From an uncultured Acetobacteraceae bacterium (lineage in GTDB: Bacteria; Pseudomonadota; Alphaproteobacteria; Acetobacterales; Acetobacteraceae): 37,153 nucleotides of DNA. Below, piece by piece: positions 8,695-16,384 of the stretch. The notes under the pieces are model-generated. The model saw only the letters and a program-made list of their open reading frames with translations, was not told the origin of the DNA and did no database searches. Location: contig CALMVI010000035.1 in assembly GCA_937873095.1 (NCBI GenBank), positions 1-37,153 of the forward strand. The letters run 5' to 3'. Made by a program: the position numbers and the translations under genes. Position 1 is the first letter of the stretch, and each line of letters opens with the position of its first letter.

Positions 8695-8828
8695 CCTTGG
8701 CCGGGCTTGTCCCGGCCATCCACGCGGTTGGACCGGCGCAGTTGGCGAGATGGAGAGCAAATATCTTCCAGCGCCCTGAAAACCAGGACGCACAACCGCG
8801 TGGATGCCCGGGTCGAGCCCGGGCAAGG
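8695..8828. repeat. Inverted-repeat intergenic element between secD and secF
   Basis: Two 36-bp arms, 8695-8730 and 8793-8828, are inverted copies matching at 32 of 36 positions, separated by 62 bp. Each arm is itself partly palindromic (GGCCGGG-CTTGT-CCCGGCC and CCCGGG-TCGA-GCCCGGG type). Translated, one arm reads PGLDPGIH, a peptide commonly seen when alphaproteobacterial intergenic repeats are read through. No transposase is present. It fits a MITE-like or REP-like element lying within the secD-secF operon. Confidence 0.8.
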
Positions 8829-8862
8829 TGATGACATAACGATTTCGGCCACGTGAATCATC

Positions 8863-10422
8863 TCAGACCGGCAGCAGCTGGGGGCGGCGCGCGCCGTACC
8901 AGCGCACCATCATCAGCCGCGCCAGCACGGTGGCGGTGAACAGCGTGGTGGCGATGCCCACGGTGATCGTCAGCGCGAAGCCCTTCACCGCGCCGGTGCC
9001 GAACACGAACAGCATCACATGGGCCAGGAACGCGGTCACGTTGCTGTCCAGGATGGTGGAGAAGGCGCGGCGGAACCCGGTTTCCATGGCGTTCAGCGGC
9101 GTCCGCCCGTTCTTCGTCTCCTCGCGAATGCGCTCGTTGATCAGGATGTTCGCGTCCACCGCCATGCCCAGCGTCAGCAGCAGGCCGGCCATGCCGGGCA
9201 GGGTCAGGGTCGCCTCGAACAGCGAGAGTATGGCCACCAGCAGCACCAGGTTCATCAGCAGCGCGAGGTTCGCGAACCAGCCGAACAGCCCGTAGAACGT
9301 GCCCATGAAACCGACCACGAGCAGGAACCCGGCGATCAGGGAATAGGCGCCGGCGCGTATGCTGTCGGCCCCGAGCTCCGGCCCGACCGTGCGCTCCTCC
9401 ACCACGGTGAGCGGCGCGGGCAGGGCGCCGGCGCGCAGCAGCACGGCGAGCTGGTTTGCGCTGGCCGCGGTGAAGTTGCCGCTGATGACGCCGCGCCCGG
9501 TGGTGATGGCGTCGCGGATCACCGGCGCCGAGATGATCTGGTTGTCCAGCACGATGGCGAAGCGCTTGCCCACGTTGCTGCGCGACGTGTCGGCGAAGCG
9601 GCGGGCGCCCAGCGAATCGAAGGTGAAGTTGACCACCCAGCCGCCGTCCTGCTGGCTGGTGCCGGCGCGCGCGTCCGTCAGGTTGGCGCCGTCCACCTCG
9701 ATGCGCTTGCGGATCGGCAGCTTCTCGGCCGGGTTGTCCTGCATCCCCAGCAGCTCGACGCCGGGGCCGGCCGGCGCGCCGGGGACGGCGCCCTCGTCGA
9801 GCAGGTGGAACGTCATCTTGGCCGTCTTGCCCAGCAGCTCCTTGACCCGGTTCGGGTCCTCCACGCCAGGCAGCTGCACCACGATGCGGTCGGTGCCCTG
9901 GCGGGTGATCTGCGGATCGACCACGCCGGTCTCGTCGATGCGGCGCCGCACGATCTCGATCGACTGTTCGACCGCGTGCGTCGCCGTCTGCACCAGGGCC
10001 GCCTGGGACAGGGTGATGCCGACATTGCCGCCTGGCAGGTCGGCCACGGCGAACTCGCCAGGTGCTGCGGCCGGGACCTGGCGCAGGGCGGCGAACGCGG
10101 CATCGTGCTGCGCAGGGTCGCGCAGGTGCAGGAACACGCGCTGCTGGCCGGGCTGTGCGGTCAGGTTCTGGTAGCCGACATGGGCGCGCAGCAATTCGGC
10201 GCGCGCCCCGTCCGCCAGCGCGTCCAGCCGCTCGTGCTGCACGGCGTCCATGTCCACCTGCATCAGCAGGTAGGAGCCGCCGCGCAGGTCGAGCCCGAGA
10301 TGCACGCTGTGCCAGGGCAGCCAGGCGGCCGGGGCGGGCATGACGTTGGGCAGGCACAGCAGCACCCCGAGCAGGCAGGCGGCCGCGATGCCGAGCGTTT
10401 TCGCGCGGCTGAAATACATCAT
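8863..10422 (-). CDS. secD: Protein translocase subunit SecD
   Basis: SecD is the partner of SecF in the accessory export motor. The 519-residue protein has an N-terminal membrane helix, HLGLDLRGGSYLLMQVD at about 41-57, a large periplasmic P1 domain, and a six-helix C-terminal bundle. The bundle includes AVDANILINERIREE and the FRRAFSTILDSNVT segment typical of the RND-like fold. Two adjacent ATGs at 10422 and 10419 are possible starts, and neither has a strong ribosome site. The open frame back to 10605 has no family resemblance and crosses a 9-bp tandem repeat. No yajC is visible upstream. Here secD and secF are separate genes with about 210 bp between them. Confidence 0.95.
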   Translation of the reverse strand: MMYFSRAKTLGIAAACLLGVLLCLPNVMPAPAAWLPWHSVHLGLDLRGGSYLLMQVDMDAVQHERLDALADGARAELLRAHVGYQNLTAQPGQQRVFLHLRDPAQHDAAFAALRQVPAAAPGEFAVADLPGGNVGITLSQAALVQTATHAVEQSIEIVRRRIDETGVVDPQITRQGTDRIVVQLPGVEDPNRVKELLGKTAKMTFHLLDEGAVPGAPAGPGVELLGMQDNPAEKLPIRKRIEVDGANLTDARAGTSQQDGGWVVNFTFDSLGARRFADTSRSNVGKRFAIVLDNQIISAPVIRDAITTGRGVISGNFTAASANQLAVLLRAGALPAPLTVVEERTVGPELGADSIRAGAYSLIAGFLLVVGFMGTFYGLFGWFANLALLMNLVLLVAILSLFEATLTLPGMAGLLLTLGMAVDANILINERIREETKNGRTPLNAMETGFRRAFSTILDSNVTAFLAHVMLFVFGTGAVKGFALTITVGIATTLFTATVLARLMMVRWYGARRPQLLPV

Positions 10423-10438
10423 GGTGCGACCATGGGGG

Positions 10439-10465
10439 CGGGCATGGCGGGCATGGCGGGCAAGG
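10439..10465. repeat. Three tandem 9-bp units upstream of secD
   Basis: The unit CGGGCATGG occurs twice, followed by CGGGCAAGG, directly upstream of the secD start. It is short and could be chance slippage in a GC-rich leader. Confidence 0.5.
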
Positions 10466-10538
10466 CGCTCCAGGCTATGCGCCGCATATGCGGTCTGGCG
10501 CGGCGCCAGGCAACATGTACGGCGGCGTGGCGCCTCGG

Positions 10539-11363
10539 TCAGACGGGCGTCACGTTGGGCGGGCCGCTCTCCAGCACGCCCACGCGGTCGCCGACCGCGA
10601 TCCATCCCAGCGCCGCGGGCACCAGGTTCTGGCCGAACATGATGCCGCGCTCGTCGTGGCGGAACAGGCCCAGCGTGCGCAGCGGCTCGCTCCTGTCCGG
10701 CCGTTCGCCCGTGCGCTGGTCGATCGTGGTCACGATGCAGCGGTCGCAGGGCTTGACCACCCGGAACGCGGCCGAGCCGATGCGGACCAGGCGCCAGCGA
10801 TCCTCGGCCCAGGCGGGCGCTCCGTCGACGACGATGTTGCCGCGGAACCGGCCGACCGGCACCGGATTGGCCAGACGCGCGTTCAGGTCGGCCAGCGAGC
10901 CGAGCGAGGTCAGCAGCACCGGGTAGCCGTCAGCGAAGCTGACCGACTCGCCGGGCTCCCCGTAGGCCGGGTTGATCGGCCGCAGCGAGGGGTCGTGCAT
11001 GTGCACCAGCCGCAGCTCCTGGCCGAGCGCCGCGCTGAGCCAGGCATCCGCCGCCGGCCCGGCCAGTGCGGCCTGCAGCGTGTTGCGCCACACGGTCACC
11101 GCGATGCGGGCAGCGTCGGGACCCGGCACGGCGACGTCGATGCTGCCGTGGTCGGGATGACTGAGGCGCAGGCGCTGCGGCGTCACCTCGGTCCGGATCG
11201 CCGCCATCGAGGGCAGGACGCGCTGTGTGACGAAGCGGCCGGCCCTGTCCACCGCCAGCCAGCGCCGGTCGTGCTGCAACCCGCACGCCTCAACCCGGGC
11301 CTGTGGCACGGCGATGCCGGCCAGACCCTTGACCGGAAACACGTGGATTTCGGCAACAACCAT
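10539..11363 (-). CDS. MOSC domain-containing protein
   Basis: The 274-residue protein has the N-terminal beta-barrel of the MOSC_N family (VVAEIHVFPVKGLAG at the start) and a C-terminal MOSC domain. The conserved cysteine region VVKPCDRCIVTTID lies near residue 205, and GRFRGNIVV lies before it. Relatives such as YcbX and mARC bind molybdenum cofactor and reduce N-hydroxylated compounds, so a molybdenum-dependent reductase role is likely. The substrate cannot be told. No ferredoxin domain is attached. The ATG at 11363 is preferred; the longer frame begins with a TTG at 11396. The gene diverges from the oxidoreductase gene across 82 bp. Confidence 0.88.
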   Translation of the reverse strand: MVVAEIHVFPVKGLAGIAVPQARVEACGLQHDRRWLAVDRAGRFVTQRVLPSMAAIRTEVTPQRLRLSHPDHGSIDVAVPGPDAARIAVTVWRNTLQAALAGPAADAWLSAALGQELRLVHMHDPSLRPINPAYGEPGESVSFADGYPVLLTSLGSLADLNARLANPVPVGRFRGNIVVDGAPAWAEDRWRLVRIGSAAFRVVKPCDRCIVTTIDQRTGERPDRSEPLRTLGLFRHDERGIMFGQNLVPAALGWIAVGDRVGVLESGPPNVTPV

Positions 11364-11445
11364 CGGCACGTCCGCTCGCTTCGGTCCTTTTGACAACGGC
11401 GGCCCCGTCTCGCAATCGGGGTGCGCGGTAAGCTATGCACGGTGC

Positions 11446-12465
11446 ATGCCTGACATCCTCCGCATCGGCGTCATCGGCGCCGGCCATTTCGGCCGCTTCC
11501 ACGCCCAGAAGGTCGCACAGAGCAGGCGCGCGGCGCTGGTGGGCATCACCGACCTGTCCGCCGACCGCGCAGCACTGGTCGGGCGCGAGCTGGGCGGGGT
11601 GCCGGCGATGGGCCTGGCCGACCTGCTGGCCACCGCCGAAGCGGTCATCGTCGCCGCGCCGGCGGAGGCGCATTACGACCTGGCGGCGCTGGCGCTGGAG
11701 CAGGGCCGCCACGTGCTGGTCGAGAAGCCGATCGCCGCCACGCTGGAGCAGGCCGACCGGCTTGGGGAGCTGGCGCGCGCGCAAGACCGCGTGCTGCAGG
11801 TGGGGCACCTGCTGCGCTACTCGCCCGAGCACGGGGCCATCGCCGCCCGCATCGCCCGGCCGCTCTACATCGAGGCGACGCGGATCGCGCCGTTCAAGCC
11901 GCGCGGCACCGACGTCTCGGTCATCCTGGACCTGATGATCCACGACCTCGACCTGGTGCTGAGCCTGGTGGACAGCGAGATCGAGAGCGTGGACGCGCTG
12001 GGTGCGGCGGTATCCAGCGCGTTCGAGGACATCGCCAACGCGCGCGTGCGCTTCGCCAATGGCTGTGTTGCCACCATCACCGCCAGCCGCATCTCGCTCA
12101 AGACCGAACGCCGCATGCGCCTGTTCAGCCAGGAGGGCTACCTGTCGGCCGATTTCGTGGCCCGCCGCCTGACCATGATCGGCAAGGGGGGGATCGGGCG
12201 CGACCGCGGCGTGCCGATCCCCGGCACCGACGGCTTCCTGCTCGACGAGGCGGCGTGGGAGGAACACGACGTGCTGGAGGCCGAGCACGACGCGTTCATC
12301 GCGTCCTGCCTGGACGCGGCACCCGTGGTGGTGGACGCGTCGGCCGGGCGGCGTGCCCTGGCCGCGGCGCTGGCGGTGGCCGACGGAATGGCGCGGTCGC
12401 GCGCCCTGGCCGAGGCGTCAGGGCTGATCCAGCAGATCGAGCACCGCGCGGGCAGCGGCGTCTGA
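11446..12465 (+). CDS. Gfo/Idh/MocA family oxidoreductase, GnnA-like
   Basis: The 339-residue protein has a Rossmann NAD(P)-binding motif GAGHFG at 11-16, the catalytic-region EKP at 93-95, and a C-terminal alpha/beta domain with LDLMIHDLDLVLSLV. The IANARVRFANGCVATITASR segment resembles oxidoreductases found beside lpxA, lpxI and lpxB in other bacteria. Some of these (GnnA) oxidise UDP-GlcNAc at C3 on the way to amide-linked lipid A. Here the gene is on the opposite strand to lpxB and overlaps its 3' end by 48 bp, so it is a neighbour rather than an operon partner. The specific substrate is an inference. The ATG at 11446 starts the Rossmann strand. Confidence 0.82.
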   Translation: MPDILRIGVIGAGHFGRFHAQKVAQSRRAALVGITDLSADRAALVGRELGGVPAMGLADLLATAEAVIVAAPAEAHYDLAALALEQGRHVLVEKPIAATLEQADRLGELARAQDRVLQVGHLLRYSPEHGAIAARIARPLYIEATRIAPFKPRGTDVSVILDLMIHDLDLVLSLVDSEIESVDALGAAVSSAFEDIANARVRFANGCVATITASRISLKTERRMRLFSQEGYLSADFVARRLTMIGKGGIGRDRGVPIPGTDGFLLDEAAWEEHDVLEAEHDAFIASCLDAAPVVVDASAGRRALAAALAVADGMARSRALAEASGLIQQIEHRAGSGV

Positions 12466-13572
12466 GGGGTCGCCCAAGGGCGCGCGCAGCGTCTGCATGA
12501 TGCCGGCGAACGCTGCGCGCTGCGCGTGGGCGGCCTCGGTATCGCTCAGCAGCGTCCGCAAGACGGCGCTGAGCCGTTCGGGCGTGCAATCGCCCTGCAG
12601 CAGCTCGGGCACCACCTGCCGGCCGGCCAGCAGGTTGACCATGGCGACGAACGGCACGCGGATCAGCCGGCGCGCGATGGCCGCGCTCACGGGGTTGACG
12701 CGGTAGGTGACCGCCATCGGCACCCCGGCCAGCGCCAGCTCCAGCGTGGACGTCCCCGATTTCGTGAGCGCCGCGCCGCAGGCGGCGTAGGCGTCGTGCT
12801 TGTCCTCGATCTCGGTGACGACCAGCGGCGGCACCGGCCAGCGTGCGGCCGCGCGCGCCACGATCTCGGCCACCGCCTGGGAGCTGGGGATGACCGGCAC
12901 CAGATCCGGGACGTCCCGCCGCAGCAGGGCGATGGCGCGGCCGAACACCGGCATCAGCCGCGGCGCCTCGGTGCGCCGGCTGCCCGGCATCAGCACCACG
13001 ACGGGAGCGCCGTCCGGGATGGCGTGGCGTGCGCGGAATCGTGCCGCGTTCCCCCGGTCCGCGCCCGATTGCAGCACCGGGTGGCCCACGAAGGTGGCGG
13101 GCAGGCCGTGGCGGGCGAAGAACGCCACCTCGAACGGCAGCAGGCACAGCAGCCTGTCCCACAGGCCTGGGTAGTCCCGCACCCGGTGCTCGCGCCAGGC
13201 CCAGACCTGCGGCGCCACGTAATGCACGCGACGCAACCCGAGCGGCCGAATGCGCGCGAGCAGCCGCAGCGCGAAGCCCGGACTGTCGATGGTGACGACC
13301 ACGTCCGGACGCAGGCGCTCGATGTCGGCCACCGCCTGTGCCAGGCGCCGGTTGAGGCTGCGCAGCCGCGGCAGGATTTCGGCCAGTCCCATCACCGCCA
13401 GCTCGCGCATCGGAAACAGCGAGCCCAGGCCCGCCTGCTCCATGCGCGGGCCGCCGATGCCGGCGAAGGCGAGGCCGGGCCGCTGGCGGCGCAGCGCCTG
13501 CATCAGCCGCGCGCCGAGCACGTCGCCGCTGGCCTCCCCGGCCAGCAGCCAGATCGTGGGCGGATGGGCCAA
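12418..13572 (-). CDS. lpxB: Lipid-A-disaccharide synthase, TTG start
   Basis: LpxB joins UDP-2,3-diacylglucosamine and lipid X to make the lipid A disaccharide. The 384-residue GT19 protein has GEASGD at about 12-17, GIGGPRM, the VGHPVLQSG region and VLMPGSRRTEA. The start is a TTG at 13572. An in-frame TGA lies two codons upstream, and the next ATG falls beyond GEASGD, so a TTG start is the only reading that keeps the N-terminus. The weak GGGGGC upstream is the only ribosome-site candidate. It begins 17 nt after hisI on the same strand and its end overlaps the convergent oxidoreductase gene by 48 bp. Confidence 0.95.
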   Translation of the reverse strand: MAHPPTIWLLAGEASGDVLGARLMQALRRQRPGLAFAGIGGPRMEQAGLGSLFPMRELAVMGLAEILPRLRSLNRRLAQAVADIERLRPDVVVTIDSPGFALRLLARIRPLGLRRVHYVAPQVWAWREHRVRDYPGLWDRLLCLLPFEVAFFARHGLPATFVGHPVLQSGADRGNAARFRARHAIPDGAPVVVLMPGSRRTEAPRLMPVFGRAIALLRRDVPDLVPVIPSSQAVAEIVARAAARWPVPPLVVTEIEDKHDAYAACGAALTKSGTSTLELALAGVPMAVTYRVNPVSAAIARRLIRVPFVAMVNLLAGRQVVPELLQGDCTPERLSAVLRTLLSDTEAAHAQRAAFAGIMQTLRAPLGDPSDAAARAVLDLLDQP

Positions 13573-13589
13573 GGCTCAGCCCCCGACGC

Positions 13590-13958
13590 TCAGCCGTACA
13601 GCGCTTCGGGGTCGGCCAGGCAGGCGGCGATTTCGACCGCGCCGCCGTCCCGCCACGCGGTGTAGAAGCAGGAGCGGTGGCCGGTGTGGCAGGCCACACC
13701 CGTCTGGTCGACGAGCAGCAGCAGCGTGTCCGCGTCGCAATCGTAGCGCAGCTCGACCAGGCGCTGCGTCTGGCCCGAGGTCTCGCCCTTGCGCCACAGC
13801 CGCTGCCGCGACCGGCTCCAGTAGCAGATCGTCCCGGTGGCAAGCGTCTCGTCGATGGCCGCCTGGTTCATCCAGGCCAGCATCAGCACCTCGCCGGTGT
13901 CGTGCTGCTGGGCGATGGCGGGGATGAGGCCGTCGGCGTTGAAGCGGATGGAGAGCAT
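13590..13958 (-). CDS. hisI: Phosphoribosyl-AMP cyclohydrolase
   Basis: This enzyme opens the purine ring of phosphoribosyl-AMP, the third step of histidine synthesis. The 122-residue protein has the complete metal sites: Asp73, Asp75 and Asp77 (YDCDAD) for magnesium, and Cys74, Cys90 and Cys97 ([11 protein letters not shown]) for zinc. An AGGAG sits immediately before the ATG at 13958, with no spacing. An in-frame TAG four codons upstream rules out a longer protein. It stands alone, without other his genes, and is followed by lpxB. A decayed second copy lies at 15179-15510 in the same orientation. Confidence 0.96.
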   Translation of the reverse strand: MLSIRFNADGLIPAIAQQHDTGEVLMLAWMNQAAIDETLATGTICYWSRSRQRLWRKGETSGQTQRLVELRYDCDADTLLLLVDQTGVACHTGHRSCFYTAWRDGGAVEIAACLADPEALYG

Positions 13959-14105
13959 CTCCTGATGCTAGGACCATAGCTGCCCGCCGGCCATCCAGGC
14001 GCCGCGCCGCGGCTGGTCGCCGGCCGTCGGCGGAGCTGTGGACTTCGTGACCCGGCCCGTGCAACCTGGTTAGTCGGATGGCGTCCCGAAGTGTGAAAGG
14101 CCGAC

Positions 14106-14648
14106 ATGCCGACCCACCATCATCATCGGCGCTGGCGTCCCCATCTCCACCACATAGCGCATGGCGGGCAGCCTTCCAACGCCGAGGCGTTCATCGCGAT
14201 GGCCAAGCCAGTGGCGTTGGCGACGAAAGCGAAATGGGGCACGCCCGCTTCCGTGCTGATCGCCCAATCCGCTCTGGAGACGGGTTGGGGCCAGCATGTG
14301 AAAGACGGCTCTTACTTCGGGGTCAAGACGGGATCACGCTACCAGGGGAAGAGCACCAACTTCGCAACCCACGAGGTCGAGGGGGGCAGGTTGGTCGGCT
14401 GCAACGACAATTTCCGCGCTTATGACAGCTTCGCCGAGGCGGCGGACGGCTACGGCCAGTTCCTGACCACCAACCCGCTATTCAGTGGCGCCTTCGCGTT
14501 CAAGGACGATCCTTACAAGTTCTTATCCGTCATCGCCAAGCATTACGCGACCAAGCCGGATTACGAGCAGCAGGTGAGAAGCATCATCAGGCACCACCAG
14601 CTGCTCTGTTTGGATCAGGCGAGGGACAGCGGGGCCGGCCAGACATGA
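14106..14648 (+). CDS. Glucosaminidase-domain (FlgJ-type) peptidoglycan hydrolase without signal peptide
   Basis: The 180-residue protein has a His-rich N-terminal tail (THHHHRRWRPHLHHIAHG) followed by a glucosaminidase domain from about residue 25. LIAQSALETGWGQHV contains the expected catalytic Glu58, and SYFGVKTGSRYQG and the YDSFAEAADGYGQFL segment follow the family pattern. It should cleave the glycan strand of peptidoglycan. No hydrophobic signal or flagellar rod domain is present. The start ATG at 14106 has AAAGG five nt upstream. The stop overlaps the next gene by ATGA, so the two are translationally coupled. Candidate roles are an exported toxin or a local wall remodeller. The export route is unknown. 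Confidence 0.85.
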   Translation: MPTHHHHRRWRPHLHHIAHGGQPSNAEAFIAMAKPVALATKAKWGTPASVLIAQSALETGWGQHVKDGSYFGVKTGSRYQGKSTNFATHEVEGGRLVGCNDNFRAYDSFAEAADGYGQFLTTNPLFSGAFAFKDDPYKFLSVIAKHYATKPDYEQQVRSIIRHHQLLCLDQARDSGAGQT

Positions 14649-15115
14649 GGAGCCCAACCGCATGCGATGGCATCGGAACGCGGCGCCTTCGGCATCTGCG
14701 TCGTGTCGTCGGCATATTGGCCGGCCCGGTTCTCTGGTTCGGCACCGCGCAAGGCGATACACTGCCCAAACTGCCACAGACGCGTCTGATGACCCATCAC
14801 GGCAGCGACTGCAAAGAAGTGGACCTGAAGACCTGGAAACACCCGACCAAGGCCGTCCTGGCCAAGAACAAGGTCCCGCTCACACGATTGGACCTGTGCG
14901 ACAACGGACGGTTCCCGGTCTTCTACGTGAATTTCCAATACGACCCGATGCTGGACACCACGGATAGTTTCTTCCTGCCGTTCTACGACGCGATGTGGAA
15001 GGCGAACGGGCGCAATCCCATGGGTTTCGTGGTGACCACGTCCAACGAGACGATCGAGCTGGCCGACTCCGGAAAGTCTCGACCGAAAGACCTGCACGAG
15101 CAATTCGCAAACTGA
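14645..15115 (+). CDS. Small exported protein coupled to the glucosaminidase; candidate immunity protein
   Basis: I do not recognise this family. The 156-residue product has a basic N-terminus (RRLRHLRR), then a hydrophobic stretch and a plausible signal-peptidase site after GTAQG at about residue 37. The mature part is about 119 residues with two cysteines (GSDCKE and DLCDNG), so one disulfide is likely. The start ATG at 14645 overlaps the TGA of the glucosaminidase gene. A small periplasmic protein coupled to a wall hydrolase without a signal peptide is the arrangement of many effector-immunity pairs. That role is an inference from layout only. A substrate-binding or adaptor role is equally possible. 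Confidence 0.7.
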   Translation: MRSPTACDGIGTRRLRHLRRVVGILAGPVLWFGTAQGDTLPKLPQTRLMTHHGSDCKEVDLKTWKHPTKAVLAKNKVPLTRLDLCDNGRFPVFYVNFQYDPMLDTTDSFFLPFYDAMWKANGRNPMGFVVTTSNETIELADSGKSRPKDLHEQFAN

Positions 15116-15178
15116 TCGACGCTGTCCCGATCCACTACACCGCCCAGCTCACTTCACCCCGCGCCTGTTCGGGGGCGG

Positions 15179-15510
15179 CTACAAGGTCTCGCCGCCGTCC
15201 CGCCACGCCGTGTAGAAGCAGGTGCGGTGGCCGGTGTCGCAGGCGACCCCGGTCTGGTCGACGAGCAGCAGCAGCGTAGCCGCTTCACAATAGTAACGCA
15301 GCTCGACCAGTCGCTGCACTTGACCGAAGGTCTCCCCCTTGCGCCACAGAAGCTGCCGCGACCGGCTCCAGCAGCAGATTTTCCGGTGACAAGCGTCTCG
15401 TCGACGGCCGCCTGGTTCACCCAGGCCAGCATCAGCACCTCGCCGGTGTCGTGCTGCTGGGCGATGGCGGGCACGAGGCCATCGTTGTTGAACGTCAGTT
15501 TTGGAAGCAC
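15179..15510 (-). pseudogene. hisI pseudogene, frameshifted second copy
   Basis: The first 44 codons match HisI ([20 protein letters not shown], then VDETLVTGK). A one-base deletion near 15380-15383 relative to hisI moves the rest to another frame (WRKGETFGQ, then [13 protein letters not shown]). In the shifted part the magnesium-binding Asp positions read YYCEAA instead of YDCDAD, and CHTGHR has become CDTGHR. The last 16 or so codons are missing and the ATG is now GTG. DNA similarity to 13590-13958 is high by eye. Loss of all three Asp residues argues for a decayed copy, not a sequencing error. Confidence 0.9.
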
Positions 15511-15620
15511 GGTGGTTCTTGAGCATTGATCAAAGGGTCGAACGTGTCCAGAACGCTCGCCCGGCGTGAAGCGGCGTCGAAAGGCCGCTCGTAGCAGCCA
15601 TTTCCTTCAGGGGGGCACGC

Positions 15621-16058
15621 CTACGCTGCTGCGGATTTTTCGTAAGTCGCGATTTCGGTCACGATCTGCATGCCAAGGGTGTGCAGTGCCGCTTCGACGT
15701 GACCGATATGGCTTCGGTGCAATGGGTCACGCAGCCGGCGTATCGCGGATTCGCTTTGTCCCATCCGCCTTCCGAGTTCCACGTTGGTGACGCGCTGGTC
15801 CAGCATCGCCTCATGCAGCGCAAGCTTGGCCGCGATCAAAACCGGCACGGCGATCGTCGATGCACCCTGACACCGGGGGCGCGGTAGAGCCCTGCCGTCA
15901 TCGGTATAGAAGCTGAGCGCGGTCACGAGCGCGTCAGGCGCTCGCGCCAAAGCTTCCTCAAGGGTCGAGCCGAAAGTCACCAACTCCGGTATGTCCGGGG
16001 CGGTCACTGTGACTCCCTCAGGCTCCGCGCTGAACTGGACGGCGTAGGCGTATCGCAT
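15621..16058 (-). CDS. hicB: HicB-type antitoxin with C-terminal HTH
   Basis: The 145-residue protein begins with the HicB partial RNase H-like fold (MRYAYAVQFSAEPEGVTVT, then APDIPELVTFGSTLEEAL). It ends with a helix-turn-helix-like region from about residue 85 (VTNVELGRRMGQSESAIRRL). HicB binds and silences HicA and represses the promoter of the pair. The ATG at 16058 lies 1 nt after the hicA stop, so they are coupled. The larger open frame back to 16151 overlaps hicA and is rejected. The order hicA then hicB is the common one. Confidence 0.9.
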   Translation of the reverse strand: MRYAYAVQFSAEPEGVTVTAPDIPELVTFGSTLEEALARAPDALVTALSFYTDDGRALPRPRCQGASTIAVPVLIAAKLALHEAMLDQRVTNVELGRRMGQSESAIRRLRDPLHRSHIGHVEAALHTLGMQIVTEIATYEKSAAA

Positions 16059-16059
16059 T

Positions 16060-16272
16060 CTAGAGATCCAGGTCCGATGATTCGAGTCCAAGCTGTTTGA
16101 GAACGGCTCTGAGTGTGCCTTGAGGCAAGTCGCCGCGGTGCATCGGCACAACCGTCACGCCAGTTCCATGACGGAGCTTGACGTGGCTGCCTGCTCCCGG
16201 CCTTTCCTCATGGGGAACGCCGAGCTTTGTCGCCCTTCGACGCAAGCGACGCAGAAGCTCGTCAGCTCGCAT
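16060..16272 (-). CDS. hicA: HicA-type mRNA interferase toxin
   Basis: The 70-residue protein matches HicA throughout: a dsRNA-binding-like fold with the catalytic His at about residue 30 (GSHVKLRHG), the strand VTVVPMHRGDLPQGTLRA, and the C-terminal helix VLKQLGLE. HicA cleaves mRNA and stops growth when free of HicB. The ATG at 16272 gives the normal length. The open frame back to 16389 runs into metC and is not needed. The pair sits in the accessory stretch between hisI and metC. Confidence 0.92.
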   Translation of the reverse strand: MRADELLRRLRRRATKLGVPHEERPGAGSHVKLRHGTGVTVVPMHRGDLPQGTLRAVLKQLGLESSDLDL

Positions 16273-16324
16273 TCCAGAGAAAGTCGCACAGATATGATCG
16301 AACGTCGAGCATTCATGCTGCTCG

Positions 16325-16384
16325 ATCAGACGGACGGATCTGATGGCGCATGGCGGCCTTCGTGCGCAGCGGAGGGCACTCCGC
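16325..16384. repeat. Two hairpins at the metC 3' end
   Basis: ATCAGA at 16325-16330 pairs with TCTGAT at 16339-16344, and GCGGAG at 16369-16374 pairs with CTCCGC at 16379-16384. They lie over the last codons and stop of metC. No U-tract follows, so they may be intergenic-repeat remnants rather than a terminator. Confidence 0.4.

Noticed and set aside
15179-15510. Programmed frameshift in a functional second hisI
   Set aside because: No slippery site is evident, the C-terminus is missing, and all three magnesium-binding Asp are changed, so decay is simpler.
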